Below, piece after piece: positions 1-6,000 of a stretch of DNA of 6,000 nucleotides. The position numbers were made by a program, and so were the translations under genes. The notes below the pieces were generated by a model. It was given only the letters and a program-made list of their open reading frames with translations, had not been told where the DNA came from and did no database searches. The number at the start of each line of letters is the position of its first letter. Within the stretch, counting starts at the first letter, position 1. The DNA comes from Akkermansiaceae bacterium UBA985 (GTDB lineage: Bacteria; Verrucomicrobiota; Verrucomicrobiia; Verrucomicrobiales; Akkermansiaceae), in assembly GCA_002292185.1 (NCBI GenBank), contig DBBL01000145.1:1-6000 (forward strand). The letters are read 5' to 3'.

Positions 1-1685
1 TATTCCACTATATTGGCCTATCTATCTTGATCGGAGTATGCCTCTACGCATGCACCAAAAATAACGGCCGTAGGCCGCTGGCATGGAGCTGTGCATTCAT
101 ACTTCTACTTGCCTTATCGTGGGCCGGGCAATGGAGCATGTTTAAAATACGCCATCACTATCGAGGAGGCGGACAGCAGGTCACGCTCAACCAGACCATG
201 TCAGCAACTGAGACCAGAACCAATATTGGCAGACTTGGTCGGATCAAACAAAATCCCAATATTGTCTGGCGCATGAAGGTCCACGATGGACCAACACCAA
301 AGCTACTTCGATCGGCCACGTATAACAGATATTCCCGAGCTATATGGGCTTATTCACACACAAAATCAAATGACATTGGCAATGACTATGATGCAATGGG
401 ATACAAGGGTTCCTCCAGTGCTGCCACCGTGGAAGGCGAACGGGACATTCGCTGGTTTACCCAAGATACTCCCAAGCTAAGCGACACCGCACCAATCAGC
501 ATCATCGGAGAGGTTAACGCCAAAATAAGGGAGCACCCCTTACCCATACCTGACCGGTTTGTTGCCATCGGCGACCTCGATGTAGAAGCATATATCGAGT
601 GCAGCACTCTGGGCACCATACGTATGGCGAACCCCAATTACAACGTGGTTGAATATGCTACTTGGCTAGGAAACCTCTCCAACACCGAGGAAGCACCCAG
701 CGAACTACTCGATACCAACTTGAATTTAGATTTAAGCATTCCAACTTCTGAGAGAGATGCCGTCCAACGTATCTGCACCCAGCTGGACCTATACAACCCC
801 AGCCTGAGCACCTCAGACAAAATAAAGAGAATAAAGAACCTCTTCATCGATGATTTCACCTACAGCACACACCTGACAACCCCAAGATTTGACCGTGGCA
901 AACGCCAATCTTCCATCAGCCTTTTTCTGGAAGATTCTCGCACAGGTCACTGTGAATATTTCGCTACAGCCACCACTCTTATCCTGCGTGCAGCTGGCAT
1001 CCCCTCACGCTACTGCATTGGCTATGCCGTCAATGAACGCGCTAAAGCTAAGGGGGAATGGGTCATGCGCGGCCTGCATGCGCATGCCTGGAGTCGCGTA
1101 TGGATTGAACCAAATGCTGCCAACGGCATAACATCAGGAAAGTGGATTGACGTCGACCTTACCCCTCCATCGTGGCAATCCATGGAGGCTGCTATTACCG
1201 ATGGCTGGAGACGGCGACTTGCTGACTGGTGGCAACTTACTCGCGAAGACTTCCTCATATGGCGAACCAGAGAAGCCAACAAAACCAGAGTGTTTTACGT
1301 CGTTGCAGCCATCCTCAGTTTAGTCGCTATCTGGGTAGGCGGGCGATTATGGAGCTCTCGCCAGAGAAATACAGAATCTACACACAATCCCTACCAACGA
1401 CCCAAAAACGCTCCTTATACCCCCCTCCATAAGCTCGAACCTTTAATCGCCAAGAAAATCGGCCGTCGTCAAACAGGCACTCCATTGTGCGAATGGCTGC
1501 ATGGCCTACTACTATTGGAGTCAACGTCACGTCATGATTTGGAAAAAATACTCCTGCCAGCCATCAATCTACATTCAGCGATTCGCTTTGACCCTGCAGA
1601 ATCGAGCTCAGAAAAATATCAAGAACTTAGAGAGCTTAGCCTCAGTCTAAAGCAGCAAATCAAGCACTATCCCCCTTACAAATGA
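1..1685 (+). CDS. Membrane transglutaminase-like protein (TgpA/DUF3488 type), 5' end outside window
   Basis: Likely a membrane-bound transglutaminase-fold enzyme acting outside the cytoplasmic membrane; in this family the fold may act as a peptidase or amidase rather than as a crosslinker. The frame is open to the left edge, so the TTG at 27 is probably an internal Leu and the true start lies upstream. Residues below are numbered from that TTG. Two hydrophobic stretches (around residues 1-8, continuing upstream, and 17-35) look like the end of the multi-pass N-terminal region. A long soluble region follows, with the transglutaminase core: GHCEYFA with Cys309, GIPSRY just after it, LHAHAW with His353, and VDLTPP with Asp377, giving a complete triad. 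A further membrane helix at about 422-441 precedes a tail (about 466-552) resembling the DUF4129 region, with TGTPLCEWL. In other bacteria such genes follow MoxR-type ATPase and DUF58 genes; that part is not visible here. Family assignment is firm; substrate is unknown. Confidence 0.88.
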   Translation, partial: FHYIGLSILIGVCLYACTKNNGRRPLAWSCAFILLLALSWAGQWSMFKIRHHYRGGGQQVTLNQTMSATETRTNIGRLGRIKQNPNIVWRMKVHDGPTPKLLRSATYNRYSRAIWAYSHTKSNDIGNDYDAMGYKGSSSAATVEGERDIRWFTQDTPKLSDTAPISIIGEVNAKIREHPLPIPDRFVAIGDLDVEAYIECSTLGTIRMANPNYNVVEYATWLGNLSNTEEAPSELLDTNLNLDLSIPTSERDAVQRICTQLDLYNPSLSTSDKIKRIKNLFIDDFTYSTHLTTPRFDRGKRQSSISLFLEDSRTGHCEYFATATTLILRAAGIPSRYCIGYAVNERAKAKGEWVMRGLHAHAWSRVWIEPNAANGITSGKWIDVDLTPPSWQSMEAAITDGWRRRLADWWQLTREDFLIWRTREANKTRVFYVVAAILSLVAIWVGGRLWSSRQRNTESTHNPYQRPKNAPYTPLHKLEPLIAKKIGRRQTGTPLCEWLHGLLLLESTSRHDLEKILLPAINLHSAIRFDPAESSSEKYQELRELSLSLKQQIKHYPPYK

Positions 1686-1712
1686 TTGCCCCTGAATGCC
1701 CCCTTTTTTGAG

Positions 1713-1740
1713 TTGGAGTTGTTGATTTTGCCGCTAATAT
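1713..1740 (+). promoter_or_regulatory. Possible weak promoter before the OmpA-like gene
   Basis: TTGGAG (1713-1718), a 16-base spacer and TAATAT (1735-1740) form a weak sigma70-like pair: 3 of 6 and 4 of 6 matches to consensus. The predicted start site falls at about 1747-1748, on the ATG. No Shine-Dalgarno sequence is visible ahead of that ATG, so a leaderless message is possible. Read-through from the transglutaminase gene is equally possible, since the gap is only 62 bases. Confidence 0.25.
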
Positions 1741-1747
1741 CCTGCCC

Positions 1748-3067
1748 ATGGAAGAGACAAGCTCCAAAAAAAATCCACTCATTTATTTCACTGGCGTTCT
1801 CATCTTGAGCGCCGTCGTTACTTTTTTTCTGATCGATAAATGTTCTTCCAGTAAGAACATAGCCAAACAAGATGACCGCTCTAAAATCAGCGAGAATCTT
1901 GATAGCATAGATCAGCTCGGAAACATGGAGGAAGGCGACGAGGCAATTGGCGCTACACCGGAGGAACTGATCGGTAAGATCCGTGAAATCGTCCTCATAG
2001 CAAACGAAACTGGTAATGCTCAAGCCTTGATCGACTACCTCGGCAAGACTAACTTCACTCGAGCTCAGGCAGAGCAACTCAACAGACTCGCTGCTAACTC
2101 AGGACTCAATCTTGACCCCTCCAATCCTTTTTCCCGTATAGCAGATTATCCTGACAGATGGTCTCTCAACCTTGCTGACAAGAGTAAGATATTCATCGAT
2201 CTGGAAAAAACCGATGCGGGAAAATGGCAGGTTAAGAATATCACCCTCCCAAAGGCCAATCAAAACACGCTCAACAAAGCTCTCAAAAATGAGGATCAAC
2301 CAGAACCTACAAGACCCCAAGGCGATCAATCCGCATTGATCGCTATCAAGCAATTCATTAACGCAATCACCAAGCTCGATGCTGCTGCCGCGGGTAGGTA
2401 TATTGACAATTCCCAAGTATCTTACGCCACGCTTGCCGGCCTCTGCATCATTTTCGAAGAAGGTGAATACACCCTTCTGAAAGAAAAAACTCTACGCAAA
2501 ATGTTCTTACGGGATACCAGCTCTGGGTGGCTCGTTCGTCTCAAATCAAAAAACACAGGCGAACTAGCTATGTTCTCTATCACCAGCAAGAGAAACGATA
2601 TCAACTCGCCGTGGCAAATCACTGAAATCAACCTGGACAACCTACTTGCCGATTACACCCAACGTGTCCTCGGCGGCGATATTTACTATAGCCCTCTGAT
2701 CAAAAACCCAAAAGGCGGAGACACTCTGGCCATTTACTTTGATCTCGATGCAAAAGATCTTACCGCCCGCACCAAGCGACAGCTCACTATCGTAGCAAAC
2801 CTTCTCAAGACGAGCGCAGAAAAGATGCTAACCATATCAGGGCACACCGATGCACTAGGATCTGATCCATACAACCTGTCCCTATCACGGGAGCGTGCTG
2901 AGCAAGTCATGCAGTTTCTTGCCGAAAACGGCATCAACAAAAAGCAGATGGAAATTGTCGGCTACGGAAAATCAAAACCTCGACTACCCAATACCACAGC
3001 TGCGGGTGATGACTCGCCGGCAGGAAGACGAGCCAATCGTCGTGCTGAGATCCTCCTAGACTTCTAG
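1748..3067 (+). CDS. Membrane-anchored OmpA-family peptidoglycan-binding protein
   Basis: Predicted to bind peptidoglycan from an anchor in the cytoplasmic membrane. A short, mostly polar N-terminus is followed by one hydrophobic helix (residues 10-29). Cys32 lies just after it, but LIDKC is not a lipobox, so this is a signal anchor rather than a lipoprotein signal. Residues 30-324 form an acidic, unassigned region; its second half (about 195-305) has the alternating helix and strand look of small alpha+beta domains, but I do not name a family. Residues 325-439 are an OmpA C-terminal domain: GHTDALGSDPYN with Asp368, Arg383 fifteen residues later (the spacing of the diaminopimelate-binding Asp/Arg pair in E. 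coli OmpA), and GRRANRRAEI at 426-435. ATG 1748 is the best start: an in-frame TGA sits at 1709, no better start lies between, and the membrane helix follows directly. There is no clear ribosome binding site. The stop is 2 bases before the M23 gene, implying an operon. Confidence 0.88.
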   Translation: MEETSSKKNPLIYFTGVLILSAVVTFFLIDKCSSSKNIAKQDDRSKISENLDSIDQLGNMEEGDEAIGATPEELIGKIREIVLIANETGNAQALIDYLGKTNFTRAQAEQLNRLAANSGLNLDPSNPFSRIADYPDRWSLNLADKSKIFIDLEKTDAGKWQVKNITLPKANQNTLNKALKNEDQPEPTRPQGDQSALIAIKQFINAITKLDAAAAGRYIDNSQVSYATLAGLCIIFEEGEYTLLKEKTLRKMFLRDTSSGWLVRLKSKNTGELAMFSITSKRNDINSPWQITEINLDNLLADYTQRVLGGDIYYSPLIKNPKGGDTLAIYFDLDAKDLTARTKRQLTIVANLLKTSAEKMLTISGHTDALGSDPYNLSLSRERAEQVMQFLAENGINKKQMEIVGYGKSKPRLPNTTAAGDDSPAGRRANRRAEILLDF

Positions 3068-3069
3068 CC

Positions 3070-3900
3070 ATGCCGAGGAGCACAGCCAAACGCGCCCAAC
3101 AAAGGATTCTCTACGGTGTCGTCATCTCCGTGTTGATTGCTATCATTGCCTTGGTAATCCTCGGAAAAACTGGCAGCACCAAAGATTCTCGCGTTCCGGT
3201 CAAATCACTAGAATCTGCCCAACAAGCAGATGCCCCTCTCGGCTTCCCACTTCCCAGCACCAGAAAAGCGCCACCTTTTGACCCGCGTTTCATTCAGCTC
3301 ACGGCCTTTGAAAGAGCCCTGATCCCCACCGCAACACGCATGGCTGCAGCAATGGGAACGGCTCATGGAGCCCTAAGCTACAATGCCCAGCATTACTGGG
3401 ACAACAACCCAGCCCGAGGAGGCCATCACACAGGCGACGACATCAACGGCATCGGAGGCATGAACACCGATCTCGGTGATGACGTTTATGCCATTGGTAA
3501 TGGCCTCGTTGTTTACCGCGGAGAACCATCACTGAGCTGGGGCAATACACTCGTTGTGGCCCACAGGAATTCACAGGGAAAAATTCTATTATCGATGTAT
3601 TCTCACTTGGACAAAAGCTATGCAGCTCACGGTCAACGAGTTCATCTAGGCGAAATCATCGGCACTGTAGGAACCGCCAACAACAACTACCCAGCTCATC
3701 TGCACCTCGAAATGCGTGACAGTACCGGCATTTACATTGGACCTGGCTACAGATCAAACCAAGGTGAATTCTTGAGCCCCTCTCAAACAATCCTCAAAGA
3801 TACGGGAACAGCACCTGATAACTTATTTCCCTCTGCATTATCGATTGCCATCAAGGATCAACAAGAACGGCGAAAGGAGCAATTTTTCAACAGCCAATAA
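3070..3900 (+). CDS. Membrane-anchored M23 (LytM-type) peptidoglycan endopeptidase
   Basis: A zinc metallo-endopeptidase expected to cut peptide crossbridges of peptidoglycan. A basic N-terminus (residues 1-12) and a hydrophobic helix (13-32) place the enzyme outside the cytoplasmic membrane on a single anchor. The M23 core spans about 115-235. Expected zinc ligands are His120 and Asp124 (HTGDD) and His212 (HLHLE). Expected catalytic histidines are His179 (YSHL) and His210. All are present, so an active enzyme is likely, unlike the degenerate LytM activators such as EnvC. The stretch after HTGDD, with NGIGGMNTDLGD, fits the M23 subgroup that carries an N-G-x-G-G insert near the active site. 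No LysM, SH3 or coiled-coil region is visible, so it lacks its own wall-binding domain; the OmpA-like protein encoded 2 bases upstream could supply that role. No Shine-Dalgarno sequence precedes ATG 3070, so translational coupling is likely. The last 30 or so residues are charged and of unknown role. Confidence 0.92.
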   Translation: MPRSTAKRAQQRILYGVVISVLIAIIALVILGKTGSTKDSRVPVKSLESAQQADAPLGFPLPSTRKAPPFDPRFIQLTAFERALIPTATRMAAAMGTAHGALSYNAQHYWDNNPARGGHHTGDDINGIGGMNTDLGDDVYAIGNGLVVYRGEPSLSWGNTLVVAHRNSQGKILLSMYSHLDKSYAAHGQRVHLGEIIGTVGTANNNYPAHLHLEMRDSTGIYIGPGYRSNQGEFLSPSQTILKDTGTAPDNLFPSALSIAIKDQQERRKEQFFNSQ

Positions 3901-3999
3901 TGCTTCTTATCCTCTTTAAATCGAATCCAAACTGAACTAGGATCACTCTTATCGAATCGCGGTTCTAACGTTAATTTAACAATTTCAGGATATTCACCC
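3901..3999. promoter_or_regulatory. Intergenic region before the kinase, with direct repeats and palindromes
   Basis: This 99-base spacer is AT-rich by eye. It contains two copies of ATCGAATC (3920-3927 and 3951-3958), whose starts are 31 bases apart, close to three helical turns. Next come two overlapping palindromes: TAACGTTA (3966-3973) and GTTAATTTAAC (3970-3980, symmetric about 3975). I see no intrinsic terminator for the M23 gene and no clear -35/-10 pair. Use of the repeats as regulator sites is inference only. Confidence 0.35.
3987..3990 (+). promoter_or_regulatory. Ribosome binding site of the kinase gene
   Basis: AGGA ends 9 bases before ATG 4000. It is the only recognisable Shine-Dalgarno-like site ahead of a gene start in this window, and it supports ATG 4000 as the kinase start. 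Confidence 0.5.
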
Positions 4000-5484
4000 A
4001 TGAGCACGGACACATCACCCGGTAACTTTGTTGCGCCAGAGCCAGAGGAAATCGCAGAACTCCTCCCCAATTTTGAAGTCCTATCATTCATCGCAAAGGG
4101 AGGCATGGGAGCCGTTTACCTGGCCAAACAAAAGTCCCTCGATCGAGAAGTAGCCATTAAGATATTGCCTCGCAACTTCGGTGAAGACCTTGAATTCCGC
4201 ACGTCTTTTGAGAGTGAGGCCAAAAGCATGGCCAAACTCAATCACCCTAACCTCATCGGTATTTATGATTTCGGGGAAATCGATGGCATGCTCTACATCG
4301 TCATGGAGATGGTACATGGCAGCTCTCTTTACCATGCTTCATACGGAAAAAAAATCGACCCTATTGAAGCTGGCCGCATCATCTGTGAAATCTGCCACGG
4401 TCTCGAAAACGCCCACCAGCAAGGCATCCTCCACCGTGACATCAAACCCGCCAACATTCTCCTCAACGATCAGCTGTCGCCAAAAATAGGCGACTTTGGC
4501 CTAGCTCGTCCCGTCGGCGATCACGAATCAGACACCGCCTTCGGCACACCAGGATATACCGCACCAGAAGTCGTGCATCATCCGAGCGCTGTTGATGAAA
4601 GCACTGACCTCTACTCCGTGGGTATCATGTTATATGAGCTGCTCACCAGCAAACTGCCCGAGAAGCTTTACATGCCAGTAGCCAATCTCGTGCAATGCGA
4701 CCCGAGGTTTGATGATATCATTCGCAAGGCTATAAACCCAGACCCCGCTCTTCGCTTTCGCACTGCTAAATCGATGGCTGAAGCGATCGATGCCATCCTC
4801 AACAGAAAAAAAACGCCTACCGTCAGCAACCCCCTAATCACCTCCCCCTCCCCTGCAGGTGGATCAGCTCATCCACCTAGACCCGTGTCGCCACGAGTGC
4901 ATACCAAAAAATCAAGTAGCCCAACGATACGCAATATCATCATTATCATTGTATTGCTCGCTGCTATCTATGGAAGCTGGACATGGCTCCAGAAAGAGGA
5001 AGTCACACGTGAGACAGAAAACGCTCAAATCATTGCCGAGAATGAACGCAAAAAGGCTGAGGCAGCTGAGAAAAAAGCGGAGCTCAAAGAGAAAAATGCT
5101 CGTGAAGCACAAGCACGTAAAGAAGCCCGACTCAAGATGATAGCAGAAATACAAGCTGCGAATAAAGAGCTCACGCCACCACCTGCACAGCCACTCCAAC
5201 CCAAACCTGAGCTCTATGTGAAATGCCCAGAGCTAGAAGAAGTGCGTAAAAAATGCCATGGACTGGTGGACAAGATGCAGAAGAAATTCAACGGCAAGCG
5301 TCAAGATCAGTTCCTCCAAGAAATTGAAGAATTGCGTGGCTTTTACCGCAATAAATTGGCCAAGATCAAAACAAGCCTCGAGGCCAAGGGCATTAATGAT
5401 CAAGCTCGCACCGTGGATCAAGAGTTGAACGCCACTAATGTGACGGGCCAAGCTTTTGTCGATTACATCTTAGGCGACAACTAG
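4000..5484 (+). CDS. PknB-type transmembrane Ser/Thr protein kinase
   Basis: A receptor-like Hanks-type kinase that should phosphorylate proteins on Ser/Thr in the cytoplasm in response to an external signal. The catalytic domain covers about residues 25-268. Visible motifs are the glycine loop AKGGMG (32-37), VAIK with Lys54, the helix C Glu73, HRDIKPAN with Asp147 and Asn152, DFG at 165-167, an activation loop with Ser/Thr and GTPGYTAPE, and the APE motif at 188-190. All essential residues are present, so it should be active. The first glycine of the usual G-x-G-G-M-G is Ala32. A Pro/Ser-rich linker (about 273-308) leads to an Ile-rich membrane helix (about 312-332). Next come a Lys/Glu/Ala-rich coiled coil (about 335-388), a short Pro-rich hinge, and a helical C-terminal domain (about 405-494) with LEAKGINDQA. 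There are no PASTA repeats. ATG 4000 has an AGGA site 9 bases upstream. The gene appears to be its own unit; the ligand and targets are unknown. Confidence 0.93.
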   Translation: MSTDTSPGNFVAPEPEEIAELLPNFEVLSFIAKGGMGAVYLAKQKSLDREVAIKILPRNFGEDLEFRTSFESEAKSMAKLNHPNLIGIYDFGEIDGMLYIVMEMVHGSSLYHASYGKKIDPIEAGRIICEICHGLENAHQQGILHRDIKPANILLNDQLSPKIGDFGLARPVGDHESDTAFGTPGYTAPEVVHHPSAVDESTDLYSVGIMLYELLTSKLPEKLYMPVANLVQCDPRFDDIIRKAINPDPALRFRTAKSMAEAIDAILNRKKTPTVSNPLITSPSPAGGSAHPPRPVSPRVHTKKSSSPTIRNIIIIIVLLAAIYGSWTWLQKEEVTRETENAQIIAENERKKAEAAEKKAELKEKNAREAQARKEARLKMIAEIQAANKELTPPPAQPLQPKPELYVKCPELEEVRKKCHGLVDKMQKKFNGKRQDQFLQEIEELRGFYRNKLAKIKTSLEAKGINDQARTVDQELNATNVTGQAFVDYILGDN

Positions 5485-5492
5485 AATGAGAA

Positions 5493-5510
5493 CTCATCTC
5501 TGCAGATGGG
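5493..5510 (+). terminator. Small hairpin after the kinase stop, weak terminator candidate
   Basis: CTCATCT (5493-5499) can pair with AGATGGG (5504-5510) across a CTGC loop, giving 7 pairs including one T-G. It starts 8 bases after the kinase stop codon. No T run follows, so it is at best an atypical terminator or an mRNA 3'-end stabiliser. Confidence 0.25.
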
Positions 5511-5551
5511 GCGCTCTTAGCCAAGAAAGTGCTGTATGAACCAACTCTTGA

Positions 5552-5580
5552 TTGGCAATATGCTGTTACAGTAGCATATT
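5552..5580 (+). promoter_or_regulatory. Predicted sigma70-like promoter of uvrA
   Basis: TTGGCA (5552-5557, 5 of 6 matches to TTGACA), an optimal 17-base spacer, and CATATT (5575-5580, 4 of 6 matches to TATAAT). With the usual spacing from the -10 box, the start site falls at 5587, the first base of the uvrA GTG codon. No Shine-Dalgarno sequence is visible, which agrees with a leaderless transcript. Confidence 0.45.
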
Positions 5581-5583
5581 GCC
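5554..5583. repeat. 11-bp perfect inverted repeat over the uvrA promoter
   Basis: GGCAATATGCT (5554-5564) and AGCATATTGCC (5573-5583) are exact reverse complements around an 8-base centre. Allowing one T-G pair extends the arms to 5552 and 5585. The arms overlap the predicted -35 and -10 boxes, as expected for a repressor operator. If transcription starts upstream instead, the same bases would fold into a hairpin directly against the start codon. There is no T run, so it is not an ordinary intrinsic terminator. Confidence 0.75.
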
Positions 5584-5586
5584 GAC

Positions 5587-6000
5587 GTGCCAGCCAAAAA
5601 AAGTTCCCCGCCATCTTCCAAGGATACCAACGCCATCCGCATTTCGGGTGCACGGCAACATAATCTGAAGAATATCAACCTTGAGATTCCACTGGGTAAA
5701 TTCTCAGTCATCACAGGGCCATCAGGATCAGGCAAATCCTCACTCGCTTTCCACACCCTATACGCTGAAGGTCAGCGGCGCTATGTCGAAACATTCTCCC
5801 CTTACGTGCGGCAGTTTCTTGACCGCATGGACAAGCCGGAGGTTGATCGCATTGAAGGCATCCCACCGGCGATTGCCATCGAGCAAAAAAACACCATTCG
5901 TTCGACGCGCTCAACGGTCGGCACCCTCACTGAGCTCAACGACTACCTCAAGCTGCTCTTCCCATACCTCGCCAAGGCCTACGACCCAAAAACGGGCGAG
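5587..6000 (+). CDS. uvrA: UvrA, excinuclease ABC subunit A (3' end outside window)
   Basis: The damage-recognition ATPase of nucleotide excision repair, which loads UvrB onto lesions in the cytoplasm. Only the first 138 residues are in the window. After a short Ser/Pro/Lys-rich leader (residues 1-16) comes [19 protein letters not shown], then the first Walker A motif GPSGSGKSS (44-52, Lys50), [31 protein letters not shown] and [16 protein letters not shown], all in the order of UvrA ATPase domain I. GTG 5587 is chosen because an in-frame TAG lies at 5572 and the only other codon that could start in between is a rare ATT (5578). Compared with E. coli UvrA, the segment after the Walker A reads [11 protein letters not shown] where E. 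coli has ESLSAYARQFL. No zinc-binding cysteines fall within the visible part. A promoter and a large inverted repeat lie immediately upstream; the gene is probably transcribed separately from the kinase. Confidence 0.95.
   Translation, partial: MPAKKSSPPSSKDTNAIRISGARQHNLKNINLEIPLGKFSVITGPSGSGKSSLAFHTLYAEGQRRYVETFSPYVRQFLDRMDKPEVDRIEGIPPAIAIEQKNTIRSTRSTVGTLTELNDYLKLLFPYLAKAYDPKTGE

Noticed and set aside
27..29. TTG at 27 as the true start of the transglutaminase gene
   Set aside because: The frame stays open to the left edge with a hydrophobic stretch running across this codon, and the family normally has several more N-terminal membrane helices.
1699..1709. C5T6 tract as an intrinsic terminator for the transglutaminase gene
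   Set aside because: No G-rich partner lies upstream to pair with the C run, so no stem precedes the T run.
1836..1844. Lipoprotein lipobox at Cys32 of the OmpA-like protein
   Set aside because: The residues before Cys are L-I-D-K, which do not fit the L-[AS]-[GA]-C pattern, and Asp and Lys directly before Cys would be atypical.
1676..2077. Open frame of 133 codons on the minus strand
   Set aside because: It lies opposite the start of the OmpA-like gene, has no recognisable motif or ribosome binding site, and the + strand gene has clear domain support.
4912..5199. Minus-strand open frame that reads like a membrane protein rich in Phe, Leu and Cys
   Set aside because: It is the antisense of the Lys/Glu-rich coiled coil of the kinase; AAG/GAG-type codons read backwards give CTT/CTC-type hydrophobic codons.
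5529..5542. Verrucomicrobial LexA box (TGTTC-N4-GAACA) upstream of uvrA
   Set aside because: GAACC at 5538-5542 resembles the right half-site, but the bases at the left half-site position (5529-5533, GTGCT) match the consensus at none of the five positions.
5554..5583. The uvrA-proximal inverted repeat as a terminator for the kinase gene
   Set aside because: No T run follows the stem, and it abuts the uvrA start codon while overlapping a good promoter.

Overview
The window most resembles a Gram-negative bacterium of the PVC group, probably a verrucomicrobium. This rests on three things: a membrane-anchored Ser/Thr kinase with the A-x-G-G-M-G loop and C-terminal lobe wording that I associate with verrucomicrobial and planctomycetal kinases; single-pass OmpA-like and M23 envelope proteins; and the wording of the UvrA N-terminus. 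It is an inference from family style, not a database match. All genes lie on the + strand, are closely packed, and show no frameshifts or mobile elements.

Bases 1-1685 hold the 3' part of a membrane transglutaminase-like gene (TgpA / DUF3488-transglutaminase type) with an intact Cys-His-Asp triad. After a 62-base gap comes an inner-membrane-anchored protein with a C-terminal OmpA peptidoglycan-binding domain (1748-3067). Only 2 bases later an anchored M23 endopeptidase begins (3070-3900) with all of its metal and catalytic residues. These three genes look like one cell-envelope transcription unit: an envelope transglutaminase/protease, a wall-binding protein and a wall-cutting enzyme.

A 99-base spacer (3901-3999), with two direct 8-mers and two small overlapping palindromes, leads to a PknB-type Ser/Thr kinase (4000-5484). 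The kinase has a cytoplasmic catalytic domain, a Pro/Ser linker, one transmembrane helix, and a charged coiled coil plus a helical domain on the far side of the membrane.

A 102-base spacer (5485-5586) follows. It holds a weak hairpin after the kinase stop and then an 11-bp perfect inverted repeat lying across a good sigma70-like promoter. The predicted transcription start falls on the GTG start codon of uvrA, which runs off the right edge (5587-6000). This suggests a leaderless uvrA mRNA under a dyad operator, and it is the most distinctive signal in the window. No whole new multi-gene system is evident. No stretch over 300 bases lacks a gene.
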